Source: an uncultured Candidatus Saccharibacteria bacterium
GTDB lineage: Bacteria > Patescibacteriota > Saccharimonadia > Saccharimonadales > Saccharimonadaceae
Reading direction: 5' to 3'
Assembly (NCBI GenBank): GCA_947306315.1
Contig: CAMZGF010000026.1
Location: 1 to 10,445 of the forward strand
Length of the DNA stretch: 10,445 nucleotides
Below, in pieces: positions 1 to 6,688 of this stretch. The first letter of the stretch is position 1. Each line of letters begins with the position of its first letter. A program made the translations under genes and the position numbers. The notes under the pieces are model-generated. The model ran no database searches. It was not told the origin of the DNA and saw only the letters and a list, made by a program, of their open reading frames with translations.

Positions 1-240
1 GTTACTGGTGCAGATGTTCTTATGAAACCTGCAGCTCCTGGTACCGGTATTATCGCTGGTGGTGTCGTTCGTTCAATCATTGGCCTTACTGGTGTTAAGA
101 ACCTCATCTCAAAGTCTCTTGGCTCAACCAACAAGGTTAACATCGCTTACGCAGTAGTTGAAGGCCTCCGCCAACAAGTTCCTCGTGAAAAATGGAACAC
201 TACAGCTGTTAAAAAAGCTGCAAAGAAGGAGACTAAGTAA
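1..240 (+). CDS. rpsE: 30S ribosomal protein S5 (uS5), 3' part
   Basis: This is the C-terminal 79 residues of S5, a small-subunit protein near the decoding region that affects accuracy. The frame is open from base 1, so the start lies upstream of the window. The visible part is the C-terminal domain, recognised by the conserved run PAAPGTGIIAGGVVR and by KSLGSTNKVN followed by an AVVEGL helix. The tail is lysine-rich and ends KKETK. The TAA stop shares one base with the ATG of rplO (TAATG), so the two are probably translationally coupled. In most bacteria rpmD (L30) lies between these genes; here it is absent, as is known for the Candidate Phyla Radiation. Identity is certain; only the N-terminal part is missing. 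Confidence 0.98.
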   Translation, partial: VTGADVLMKPAAPGTGIIAGGVVRSIIGLTGVKNLISKSLGSTNKVNIAYAVVEGLRQQVPREKWNTTAVKKAAKKETK

Positions 241-704
241 TGAAATACAATGATCTCACTGTAAATAAGAATACTCGCCCAACACGCGCAGGTCGTGGCA
301 TCTCAGCTGGACTTGGTAAAACTGCTGGTCGTGGTACAAAAGGTCAAAAAGCTCGTACTGGTCATCACAAAATGCCAGCAGGCTTCATGGGTGGCCAACG
401 TGCTATCATGCAAGCTATTCCAAAGCTTAAAGGCTTCAAATCTCTTCACGCTAAAGCTGAAGTTGTCTATACAGACGCTCTTAATAGCCTCAGTGGTGAT
501 GTAGATAACTTCGTTCTCGCAGAAAACTCACTTATTAATTCACCGTTTAATAAGGTAAAAGTTATTCTCCGTGGCGAATTAACTGCAAAGATTAACCTTA
601 AGACTCAATTTGCTTCAAAGACTGCAATTAAAGCTATCGAAAAAGCAGGTGGTAAGTTCGAAAAAGTTAACGTACCACAAAGAGCTAAAAAATCTGAGAA
701 ATAA
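240..704 (+). CDS. rplO: 50S ribosomal protein L15 (uL15)
   Basis: L15 is a late-assembling large-subunit protein. The 154-residue product has the usual family length and carries the glycine- and basic-rich N-terminal extension typical of L15 (GRGISAGLGKTAGRGTKGQK at about residues 19-38, then a TGHHKMPAGFMGGQ segment). These thread into 23S rRNA; the globular C-terminal domain follows. The ATG at 240 overlaps the rpsE stop by one base, which fixes the start. It is the last gene of its transcript: a strong hairpin with a T-tract follows 14 nt after the stop. An alternative-frame ORF inside it (295-504) is a shadow. Confidence 0.98.
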   Translation: MKYNDLTVNKNTRPTRAGRGISAGLGKTAGRGTKGQKARTGHHKMPAGFMGGQRAIMQAIPKLKGFKSLHAKAEVVYTDALNSLSGDVDNFVLAENSLINSPFNKVKVILRGELTAKINLKTQFASKTAIKAIEKAGGKFEKVNVPQRAKKSEK

Positions 705-718
705 TCTTTGATTTATAC

Positions 719-748
719 AAAAAGTCGTCTAGAAATAGGCGACTTTTT
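719..748 (+). terminator. Intrinsic terminator after rplO
   Basis: A 12-bp stem (719-730 with 737-748, one G-T wobble) closes a 6-nt loop (731-736). The 3' arm ends in five T. The loop edge also contains TAGAAA (730-735), which is correctly placed to be the -35 of the secY promoter. Confidence 0.88.
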
Positions 749-758
749 GTGCTATTAT
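730..758 (+). promoter_or_regulatory. Predicted promoter of secY-sortase
   Basis: The -35 is TAGAAA (730-735, 4 of 6 to consensus), the spacer is 17 bp, and the -10 is TATTAT (753-758) preceded by TG one base upstream (extended -10). The expected transcription start is near 765, giving a leader of about 27 nt. The -35 sits in the loop region of the preceding terminator and the terminator's 3' arm forms most of the spacer. Confidence 0.7.
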
Positions 759-791
759 AGATAAAGAATATATTACGGAGAGGCTTATTTA

Positions 792-2207
792 ATGCATTTC
801 AAGACTATTTTTAAATCATTCAAGAATAAAGATATGCTAAAACGTATCGGAATCGTTATTGGCATTTTAGTTGTTTATCGTTTCTTAGCACATATCCCAG
901 TTCCAATGGGTGATGCAACGACTTTTAAAGACGCAATGTCTAACCTTATCTCAAAGTCGGATTTCGGCAACTTCATTAATCTCATCTCTGGTGGTGGCCT
1001 TGCAAACTTCTCGATTATTTTGGTTGGTATGTCTCCGTATATCACCGCATCGATCGTCTCTCAGCTTCTCACAAAAGCTATCCCTCGTCTTGAAGAGCTC
1101 TCTGAAGATGGTGAATCTGGCCGTCGCAAGATTAATCAGTGGACCCGCGTTCTCTCTGTTCCTCTAGCAATTGTTCAGTCTATCGCTTACTGCTACATCC
1201 TTTTCCAGTCTATGGGTTCATATTCAACAACCGCATTCACTCCTACATTCCACGATTGGTTCCTAGCGGTAACCGCTATGTCAGCTGGTTCAATCGTTCT
1301 TATGTGGCTCGGCGAGCTTATCACTGAACAGGGTATCGGTAATGGTATCTCTACAATCATTTTCCTTTCAATCGTATCTCAGTTCCAGACTACCGCAACT
1401 CAAATTGGTTCAGCTCTCTTTGATACTTCGAACGGTACACTTAGTCTCTTTGGCTGGTTTAATCTCCCTGTAAACCCAACCGTCTTCTGGATTCTCGTCG
1501 GATTTAGTATTGCTCTTATTATTGCATTCTATTTCCTCGTTAAGGTTAACGAAGCACAGCGAATTATCACGATTAACTACGCTAAACGTGTCCATGGAAA
1601 CCAGGCGTATGGTGGAATTAAATCAATTCTTCCTATCAAGCTCATCGCAGCTGGTGTTATCCCAGTTATCTTTGCAACAGCATTCCTTTCACTCCCAGCT
1701 CTTATTGGTCAGTTCTTGACATCTACAGATCCAAACAACTCTGTTGGTCAAACGCTCGTAAACGTCTTTACTGCTCCTAGCGCGCAAAATTTCAGCACAA
1801 TGTATCCAAATGGTATTAATGCTCAATGGTTCATTTATCCTGCTCTTTACTTTGCACTTGTTGTGATGTTTACCTACTTCTACACATCAATTATCTTCAA
1901 TACAAAAGAAATCGCAGATAACCTTCAGAAGCAAGGTGGCTTTATCGAAGGTGTCCGCCCTGGTGCTACGACTGCAAAATTCCTTGACCGTACAGTTGTT
2001 CGCTTGAACTTCTTTGGCTCACTTACTCTTGGCTTCATTGCTATGATTCCATTCGTGACAGATTATATCTTTATCGTCCTAACCGGACAGCCACTAGGTC
2101 TTTCGATTTCTGGTACTGGTCTCCTCATTGTTGTCACAGTTGCTCTTGAGAACCTTCGTTCTATTGATTCACGTGCACTGATGGTAACCTACGATGATTA
2201 CAAATAA
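792..2207 (+). CDS. secY: Protein translocase subunit SecY
   Basis: SecY is the pore-forming subunit of the SecYEG channel in the cytoplasmic membrane. At 471 residues it is longer than the usual 420-440; the extra length seems to lie in external loops (for example about residues 306-345). Family marks include VGMSPYITASIV with QLL (residues 78-93), ITEQGIGNGIS (177-187), the cytoplasmic loop with YGGIKSILPIKL and AGVIPVIFA (273-295), and QKQGGFIEGVRPG (379-391), which holds the loop arginine (R389) implicated in SecA coupling. About ten hydrophobic segments are visible. The start follows GGAGAGG (777-783) by 8 nt. It has its own promoter directly after the rplO terminator and is followed 18 nt later by a sortase gene, with no terminator between. 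The adk and map genes that often follow secY are absent. Confidence 0.98.
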   Translation: MHFKTIFKSFKNKDMLKRIGIVIGILVVYRFLAHIPVPMGDATTFKDAMSNLISKSDFGNFINLISGGGLANFSIILVGMSPYITASIVSQLLTKAIPRLEELSEDGESGRRKINQWTRVLSVPLAIVQSIAYCYILFQSMGSYSTTAFTPTFHDWFLAVTAMSAGSIVLMWLGELITEQGIGNGISTIIFLSIVSQFQTTATQIGSALFDTSNGTLSLFGWFNLPVNPTVFWILVGFSIALIIAFYFLVKVNEAQRIITINYAKRVHGNQAYGGIKSILPIKLIAAGVIPVIFATAFLSLPALIGQFLTSTDPNNSVGQTLVNVFTAPSAQNFSTMYPNGINAQWFIYPALYFALVVMFTYFYTSIIFNTKEIADNLQKQGGFIEGVRPGATTAKFLDRTVVRLNFFGSLTLGFIAMIPFVTDYIFIVLTGQPLGLSISGTGLLIVVTVALENLRSIDSRALMVTYDDYK

Positions 2208-2225
2208 CCATTTGAAGGGTGGAAA

Positions 2226-2921
2226 ATGAGTCTCGAAGTAAAAAAATCGATAAAAAAATATATCCCAAAGATTATAATGTGGGTTTTAGGGATAATTCTT
2301 CTCCTTTGTATTATAAAGATTGCACTTTGGGAAGAGAAATACTATCGTGAAAAAGAAGGCTCTGAACGCGCAAAACCAGAACTTGTTGGTGATGTCGAAT
2401 ATTCTGAGGAAATAATCTCCGAAGAAAAGGTTACAGAAAAACAAATTGTCGAATATACTGTCCCAGCGGATGAGCCTAGATACCTATACATCGACAAACT
2501 AGGCATTAATAGGGCTAGAATCATGTCTGTAGGCGTAAACTCAAAGGGTCAGATGCAGACCCCGCGCTCGATTTATGATGCAGCTTGGTATAATAAGTCT
2601 GCAAAACCAGGAAAAGGCCGTACGGCGATTCTTAATGGACATAGTGGTGTCGGAAGTAGTAAGGGTATTTTCAATAATCTAAAAACGCTTACTGCTGGCG
2701 ATGAAATTCGTATCGAAATGGGCGATGGGAGTGTCTATATTTACCGCGTATATGATAATTTTGAAGTAAAGCTAAGTGAGGCAAACCAAAAGATGTCTAT
2801 GCTCCAGACAAGCCCAGTTGACGGTGTTGAGTCAATTTCAATTATTACATGCACTGGTGATTATAGCCTAAATCAGAAAACTTACCTATCAAGACAGTTC
2901 TTACGCGCAACTCGTGTATAA
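2226..2921 (+). CDS. Membrane-anchored sortase, class F-like
   Basis: Sortases are cysteine transpeptidases that cut a C-terminal sorting signal and attach the protein to a cell-surface nucleophile. This 231-residue protein has one N-terminal membrane segment (about residues 15-35) preceded by lysines, then an acidic linker rich in Glu (36-80), then the sortase fold from about residue 85. The catalytic triad is visible: His139 in NGHSG, Cys209 in IITCTG, and an Arg at 223 (YLSRQF) or 227. The pattern of AAWYNKSAKPGKGRTAILNGH and a cysteine followed by TG resembles class E/F sortases rather than housekeeping class A; the class is an inference. It starts 18 nt after secY, with a purine-rich AAGGGTGG just upstream, and ends at a terminator. 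It is probably co-transcribed with secY, placing export and anchoring in one unit. It uses more ATA and AGA/AGG codons than its ribosomal neighbours. No substrate with a sorting signal is in the window. Confidence 0.9.
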   Translation: MSLEVKKSIKKYIPKIIMWVLGIILLLCIIKIALWEEKYYREKEGSERAKPELVGDVEYSEEIISEEKVTEKQIVEYTVPADEPRYLYIDKLGINRARIMSVGVNSKGQMQTPRSIYDAAWYNKSAKPGKGRTAILNGHSGVGSSKGIFNNLKTLTAGDEIRIEMGDGSVYIYRVYDNFEVKLSEANQKMSMLQTSPVDGVESISIITCTGDYSLNQKTYLSRQFLRATRV

Positions 2922-2938
2922 AATCATAAAAAATCTCT

Positions 2939-2969
2939 AAAAAACCTCTTGAAATTTCGAGGTTTTTTT
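2939..2969 (+). terminator. Intrinsic terminator after the sortase gene
   Basis: A 10-bp stem (2939-2948 with 2959-2968) begins with six A and ends in seven T; the core is CCTC/GAGG. The 10-nt loop (2949-2958) starts with TTGAAA, the -35 of the infA promoter. Confidence 0.88.
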
Positions 2970-2977
2970 GATATAAT
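2949..2977 (+). promoter_or_regulatory. Predicted promoter of infA
   Basis: The -35 is TTGAAA (2949-2954, 5 of 6), the spacer is 17 bp, and the -10 is a perfect TATAAT (2972-2977) with TGA before it (extended -10). The expected start is near 2984, only 5-9 nt before the infA ATG, so the mRNA would be nearly leaderless with no room for a normal ribosome binding site. Confidence 0.8.
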
Positions 2978-2990
2978 GACGAAGTAATTT

Positions 2991-3212
2991 ATGGCTAGTC
3001 AAAAGGAAGTTATTAAACTTGCAGGTAAAGTTGTTGAAGCTTTGCCTAACACGCAATTTCGCGTGGAACTTGAGAATGGTCATATTATCATTGCGCACAT
3101 GAGCGGAAAAATGCGCAAAAACTTTATCCGTTTAGTGCCTGGTGATAAGGTAGAAGTTGAGTTAACCCCTTACGATCTTACAAAGGGTAGAATCAGTTTC
3201 CGCCTGAAATAA
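2991..3212 (+). CDS. infA: Translation initiation factor IF-1
   Basis: IF-1 binds the ribosomal A site and aids start selection with IF-2 and IF-3. The 73-residue product has the normal length and a single OB fold. It carries the family signature FRVELENGH (residues 23-31), then HMSGKMRKNFIR and PGDKVEVELTPYDLTKGRI, ending RLK. The ATG at 2991 matches the family N-terminus (MASQKEVIKL against the usual MAKED). No Shine-Dalgarno sequence is seen in the short stretch between the promoter and this ATG. infA lies in its usual place ahead of rpmJ, but it has its own promoter and is set apart from rpmJ by a structured gap. Confidence 0.98.
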   Translation: MASQKEVIKLAGKVVEALPNTQFRVELENGHIIIAHMSGKMRKNFIRLVPGDKVEVELTPYDLTKGRISFRLK

Positions 3213-3242
3213 TATCAACCGTCTGATGGCGAAATTGATATT
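3211..3242 (+). other. Stem-loop overlapping the infA stop
   Basis: The perfect 8-bp inverted repeat AATATCAA / TTGATATT (3211-3218 with 3235-3242) encloses a second small stem (3220-3223 with 3228-3231, one G-T wobble, loop TGAT). No T-tract follows directly, so it does not look like a terminator on its own. It could protect the infA 3' end or form part of a leader for the rpmJ operon. Confidence 0.5.
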
Positions 3243-3252
3243 TAGCTGATTT

Positions 3253-3279
3253 ACGAGTATTTTTCCGCTACTCGTTTTA
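3253..3279 (+). terminator. Possible terminator or attenuator between infA and rpmJ
   Basis: A 7-bp stem (ACGAGTA 3253-3259 with TACTCGT 3269-3275) has a 9-nt loop and is followed by TTTTAT. It is weaker than the other terminators in the window. The gap from 3276 to rpmJ shows no convincing promoter, so partial read-through from infA into the alpha operon is plausible and this hairpin could act as an attenuator. Confidence 0.5.
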
Positions 3280-3337
3280 TCTCTTTATATCTTAAAGTAC
3301 CTTGAAAGACTTAATAAGAAAGGATTTTGACACTTCT

Positions 3338-3454
3338 ATGAAAGTACGCGCAAGTGTTAAAAAAATTTCCCCAGATGACATCATCGTTCGCCGCAAAGGT
3401 GTTCTTCGTGTCATCAACAAGAAAAAACCTAAGAACAAGCAAAGGCAGGGTTAA
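3338..3454 (+). CDS. rpmJ: 50S ribosomal protein L36 (bL36), zinc-free form
   Basis: This 38-codon gene encodes MKVRASVKKISPD..., ending KPKNKQRQG. That matches L36 in length, the N-terminal MKVR-SVKK and the C-terminal KQRQG. The zinc-binding cysteines and histidine of the common form are missing: the CEKC region reads SPDD and the later Cys is Asn27. This is the C-minus variant, which does not bind zinc. A purine-rich AAGAAAGGA (3316-3324) lies 13 nt upstream of the ATG, a somewhat long spacing. The stop is 2 nt before rpsM, and this is the first gene of the alpha-operon block. Confidence 0.95.
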   Translation: MKVRASVKKISPDDIIVRRKGVLRVINKKKPKNKQRQG

Positions 3455-3456
3455 GC

Positions 3457-3843
3457 ATGGCAAGAATTGCAAGCGTAGTTATCCCTTCTGAGAAGCAAGT
3501 TTGGATTGCCCTTACTTACGTCTACGGAATTGGTGTTACTACCTCTAAAGCCATCCTTGCGGAGGCCAAAATTGAGCCTACCACTCGGGTGAAAGATCTC
3601 ACCGAGGCTGAGGAACAGAAAATCAACGACATTATTTCATCGAAATATCAGGTCGAAGGTGATCTCAGACGCCTCGTGACAAACAACATTAAACGCATCA
3701 AGGATATCAACTCATATAAAGGTATCCGCCATAAAGCTGGACTTCCAGTAAACGGCCAACGTACCCGCACGAACGCACGTACTCGTAAGGGTAAGGCGAT
3801 CGCGGTCGGTGGTGCACAACCAAAAGCAGCAAGTAAAACCTAG
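3457..3843 (+). CDS. rpsM: 30S ribosomal protein S13 (uS13)
   Basis: S13 sits on the head of the small subunit, contacts the P-site tRNA and bridges to the large subunit. The 128-residue product starts MARIASVVIPSEK, has the helix-two turns-helix region with YVYGIGVTTSKAIL, and carries the C-terminal signature GLPVNGQRTRTNARTRKG (about residues 95-112), which threads toward the tRNA. The usual Arg of LPVRGQRT is Asn here. The gene starts 2 nt after rpmJ, with the AAAGGCAGGG at the end of rpmJ as its ribosome binding site, and is followed 21 nt later by rpsK, the usual order. A 105-residue minus-strand ORF over its 3' end is a shadow. Confidence 0.98.
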   Translation: MARIASVVIPSEKQVWIALTYVYGIGVTTSKAILAEAKIEPTTRVKDLTEAEEQKINDIISSKYQVEGDLRRLVTNNIKRIKDINSYKGIRHKAGLPVNGQRTRTNARTRKGKAIAVGGAQPKAASKT

Positions 3844-3864
3844 GAGTAAAGAAAGGAATAAGTT

Positions 3865-4302
3865 ATGGCAGAAGATGTTAAAACAACTGTTGCAACTGAA
3901 GCTCCTGTTGAAGCTCCTGCTGCAACCAAGAAAGCAAAGAAAGGTAAACGCGTTGTAACCTCTGGTCAGGTTCACATCCAAGCTACCTTCAACAATACAG
4001 TTATCAGCATTTCTGATAAGAAGGGTCAAGTTATTGCCGCTTCTTCAGCTGGTGCAAATGGTTTCCGTGGTTCAAAGAAAGGTACCGCATATGCCGCACA
4101 AATCGCTGCAGAAAAAGCTGGTGAAATCGCAAAGAAAGACTATGGTCTAAACTCAGTAGATGTCTACGTTAAAGGTATCGGCCTTGGTCGCGATAGCGCA
4201 ATCCGCGCAATCTCTGGTCTTGGTATTAAGATCGATTCTATTACTGACAAAACACCTATCGCACACGGTGGTGTTCGTCCTAAGGGAGAAAGGAAACCAT
4301 AA
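3865..4302 (+). CDS. rpsK: 30S ribosomal protein S11 (uS11), with variant motifs
   Basis: S11 forms part of the platform of the small subunit near the mRNA exit and binds beside S18. The 145-residue product is longer than the usual 129 or so because of an N-terminal tail of about 30 residues rich in Ala, Val, Pro and Lys. The core is clear: HIQATFNNTVISISDKKG, SAGANGFRGSKKGTAYAAQ, and AIRAISGLG. Two family motifs differ. The usual GPGPGR is GIGLGR (104-109), and the C-terminal HNGCRP is HGGVRP (134-139), so the Asn that becomes isoaspartate in E. coli S11 is Gly135. GAAAGGA (3851-3857) lies 7 nt before the ATG. The stop overlaps the rpsD ATG by one base. Confidence 0.98.
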   Translation: MAEDVKTTVATEAPVEAPAATKKAKKGKRVVTSGQVHIQATFNNTVISISDKKGQVIAASSAGANGFRGSKKGTAYAAQIAAEKAGEIAKKDYGLNSVDVYVKGIGLGRDSAIRAISGLGIKIDSITDKTPIAHGGVRPKGERKP

Positions 4303-4919
4303 TGGCACGTGATATATCTCCTATCGTAAAACAATCGCGCCGTGAGAGCTGGGCTCTCGCACCAAAAGCGCACAAAGTAATGGCTAAGAAATCTGGTATT
4401 CCAGGTGAGCACGGTGACATGCGCGTCCGTGGTGGTAGCCTTTACCTCACTCAAATGCGTGAGAAGCAGAAAGTTCGTCGTCTTTACGGTCTTCTCGAGA
4501 AGCAATTTGCTAAACTCATGAAGGAAGCTCAAAAAGCTGAAGGCCTTACAGGTGAAAACCTCCTTCAGTACCTCGAGCGCCGCGCAGACAACGCAGTTTA
4601 CCGTGCAGGCTTCGCAACAACTCGTCGCCAAGCTCGCCAACTCGTATCTCACGGTCACTTTACTCTTAATGGTCGTAGAATCGACATCCCTTCAATTCGT
4701 TTGAATCCAGGTGATGTACTCGAAGTTCGCGCAAAGAGCCAAAAGTCTGAGTATTTCAAAAATATTGATAACATTGTTGCAGCTGCATCTCAACCTACAC
4801 TTTCATGGATGAAAGCAGACGCAAAGAAAATGAAGATTGAAGTAACTGGTTTGCCAAAGCGTGAAGAAGCAGAGGCGGGCATTAACGAACAATTAATCGT
4901 TGAGTATTACTCACGCTAA
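4302..4919 (+). CDS. rpsD: 30S ribosomal protein S4 (uS4), zinc-free form
   Basis: S4 nucleates assembly of the small subunit on 16S rRNA; in some bacteria it also represses its own operon. The 205-residue product begins MARDISPIVKQSRRES, without the cysteines of zinc-binding S4. A helical region with MREKQKVRRLYGLLEKQF (52-69) and the S4 RNA-binding domain (about 90-150) with RRADNAVYRAGFATTRRQARQLVSHGH and LNGRRIDIPS follow. The length is normal. The start overlaps the rpsK stop (TAATG), suggesting coupled translation. The order rpmJ-rpsM-rpsK-rpsD-rpoA-rplQ is the classic alpha operon. A 164-residue minus-strand ORF (4164-4658) is an antisense shadow. Confidence 0.98.
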   Translation: MARDISPIVKQSRRESWALAPKAHKVMAKKSGIPGEHGDMRVRGGSLYLTQMREKQKVRRLYGLLEKQFAKLMKEAQKAEGLTGENLLQYLERRADNAVYRAGFATTRRQARQLVSHGHFTLNGRRIDIPSIRLNPGDVLEVRAKSQKSEYFKNIDNIVAAASQPTLSWMKADAKKMKIEVTGLPKREEAEAGINEQLIVEYYSR

Positions 4920-4927
4920 GGAGGAAA

Positions 4928-5878
4928 ATGACAACAAAATTAATCCACGAAGCAAATCTTGCCGAAGTCAAAGAGCTTTCGAAAACAAGTGCTGCATTTG
5001 TCATCAAACCACTTTACTATGGTTATGGCAACACACTCGGAAACTCCCTCCGTCGCGTTTTGCTTTCAAGCATCAAAGGTGCTGCAATCACTTCATTCTC
5101 AATTGAAGGTGCTACACATGAATTCACAACCGTAAAAGGTGTTCGTGAAGATATCGTAGACATCATGTTGAACCTCAAGAATATCCGCTTCAAGAGCCAC
5201 ACTGATGCTCCAGTAGAACTTGACCTTGAGATTAAAGCTAAAGATCAAAGCACCAAAGATGGCGACCCACGTGTCGTCGCTGGCGATATTAAACTCACTT
5301 CAGAAGTTGAAATCGCTAACCCAAACCAGACAATTTGTCATATCGACGATCCAAATATGACTCTTAAGATGCATTTCGTCGTCGAATCTGGTCGTGGTTA
5401 CCTTACAATCGAAAAATCTGGCGAAGATCGCGTTCATAGTGACATGATTGCTCTCGATGCAGTCTTCACCCCAGTCCTTCGTGTTCGCTACAAAGTAGAG
5501 AACACTCGTGTTGGTCAAGATACTAACCTTCAACAGCTCACAATTACTATCGATACCGATGGTACAATCACTCCAAAGGAAGCCTTTGAAGAAGCAGCTG
5601 CTATCTTAGTAAACCAATATAGCGCACTTGCTGGTTCAACAACCGTCGAATCTGCACCAGCACCTGGCGCAAATGATGAGCAAGAAGACAATGGTCTCGC
5701 TCTTCCTATCGAAGAACTCGGCCTTTCTGCTCGTACCGCCAACGCTCTTATTAACAACGAAATCAAGACTATTCGTGATCTCGTAGTCCTTTCAGACTCA
5801 GATCTCAAAGAACTCAAAGGTTTCGGTCAAAAGGCGCTTGACGAAGTTAAAGAAAAGTTAACGGAGTTAAAGATTTAA
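4928..5878 (+). CDS. rpoA: DNA-directed RNA polymerase subunit alpha
   Basis: The alpha subunit dimerises to scaffold RNA polymerase and binds UP elements and activators through its C-terminal domain. The 316-residue product has normal length. The N-terminal domain carries the dimer and assembly motif NTLGNSLRRVLLSS (35-48) and VRYKVENTRVGQ (187-197). A flexible linker rich in Ala, Pro, Gly and acidic residues (about 235-256) leads to the C-terminal domain (258-316), with LPIEELGLSARTANAL and ELKGFGQKALDEVKEKL. Arg269 matches the DNA-binding Arg265 of E. coli. GGAGG (4920-4924) precedes the ATG by only 3 nt. It lies 8 nt after rpsD and 1 nt before rplQ. Confidence 0.98.
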   Translation: MTTKLIHEANLAEVKELSKTSAAFVIKPLYYGYGNTLGNSLRRVLLSSIKGAAITSFSIEGATHEFTTVKGVREDIVDIMLNLKNIRFKSHTDAPVELDLEIKAKDQSTKDGDPRVVAGDIKLTSEVEIANPNQTICHIDDPNMTLKMHFVVESGRGYLTIEKSGEDRVHSDMIALDAVFTPVLRVRYKVENTRVGQDTNLQQLTITIDTDGTITPKEAFEEAAAILVNQYSALAGSTTVESAPAPGANDEQEDNGLALPIEELGLSARTANALINNEIKTIRDLVVLSDSDLKELKGFGQKALDEVKEKLTELKI

Positions 5879-5879
5879 A

Positions 5880-6263
5880 ATGCACCGTCACGGATATAAA
5901 GGCCGCAAGTTCGGCCGTGAAACTGATCAGAGACGCGCTCTCCTTCGTGGACTCGAGTGCTCCCTCATCAAGTATCAATCAATCACCGTTACGCTTGCAC
6001 GTGCTAAAGAAATGCGCCGTGAGACTGAAAAGCTTATCACTATCGCTAAGAAAGGTGGTTTAGCAAATCGTCGTCTTCTTATCGCTCGTTTAGATGATAT
6101 GAAGGTCGCTGATCTTCTCATGGACGTTATCGCTCCACAAGTAAAGCGTAACTCTGGATATCTTCGTATTGAAAAAGCTGGTTTCCGCACCGGAGACAAC
6201 TCTGAAATGGCAACCATCAGCTTCGTCGATGATATCGATTTAAGCAAAAAGGAGAGTAAGTAA
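5880..6263 (+). CDS. rplQ: 50S ribosomal protein L17 (bL17)
   Basis: L17 is a large-subunit protein near the peptide exit tunnel. The 127-residue product has the bacterial family length and the typical N-terminus MHRHGYKGRKFGRETDQRRALLRGL, reading as the familiar HRK--KLGR--DQR-ALLR pattern. It also has the helix TLARAKEMRRETEKLI and the GGYLRI-like NSGYLRIEKAGFRTGDN segment near the C-terminus. It starts one base after the rpoA stop and its own stop overlaps the rplM start by one base. A GGAG (5863-5866) inside the end of rpoA is the likely ribosome binding site, with a long spacing of 13 nt. Confidence 0.98.
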   Translation: MHRHGYKGRKFGRETDQRRALLRGLECSLIKYQSITVTLARAKEMRRETEKLITIAKKGGLANRRLLIARLDDMKVADLLMDVIAPQVKRNSGYLRIEKAGFRTGDNSEMATISFVDDIDLSKKESK

Positions 6264-6688
6264 TGAAAACCTATTCTCAAAAGTCAGCAGAAATTAAACG
6301 TGAATGGTATCTTATTGATGCTAAGAGTCTTCCTCTCGGTAAACTCGCTGTAGTTATCGCAGACAAGCTCATGGGTAAATCAAAAGTTACCTACACCCCA
6401 CATATTGATAATGGTGACTACGTAGTCGTCATCAACGCTAAGGACATTGTTGTTACTGGCAATAAGATGGTAGACAAGATGTATCACCGTCACAGTGGTT
6501 TCCCAGGTGGTCTCACTTCTTTGAAGCTTGAAGAAGTTATTGAGAAGGATCCATCATATGCTATTAAAGAAGCTGTAAAGGGTATGCTCCCAAAGAACAA
6601 GCTCGCAGCAGATCGTCTCGCACGTCTCCGCGTCTTCAATGGTGCAGAACACACTCACGCAGCTCAAAATCCAAAGGAGATTAAGTAA
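6263..6688 (+). CDS. rplM: 50S ribosomal protein L13 (uL13)
   Basis: L13 is an early-assembling large-subunit protein. The 141-residue product has the normal length and the family pattern: REWYLIDAKSLPLGKLAVVIADKL (residues 13-36), YTPHIDNGDYVVVINA (44-59), MYHRHSGFPGGL (73-84) and VKGMLPKNKLA (105-115). A GGAG just upstream (about 6250-6253) and the TAATG overlap with rplQ fix the start. rplM and rpsI form their own operon in many bacteria; here they are fused directly to the end of the alpha operon with single-base overlaps. Confidence 0.98.
   Translation: MKTYSQKSAEIKREWYLIDAKSLPLGKLAVVIADKLMGKSKVTYTPHIDNGDYVVVINAKDIVVTGNKMVDKMYHRHSGFPGGLTSLKLEEVIEKDPSYAIKEAVKGMLPKNKLAADRLARLRVFNGAEHTHAAQNPKEIK

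Noticed and set aside
3327..3332. A perfect TTGACA just before rpmJ
   Set aside because: No -10 element lies 16-18 bp downstream (the position falls inside rpmJ and reads GCAAGT), so it is probably not a promoter.
4164..4658. A 164-residue minus-strand ORF across rpsK and rpsD
   Set aside because: It is antisense to two certain ribosomal genes, has no ribosome binding site and resembles no family.
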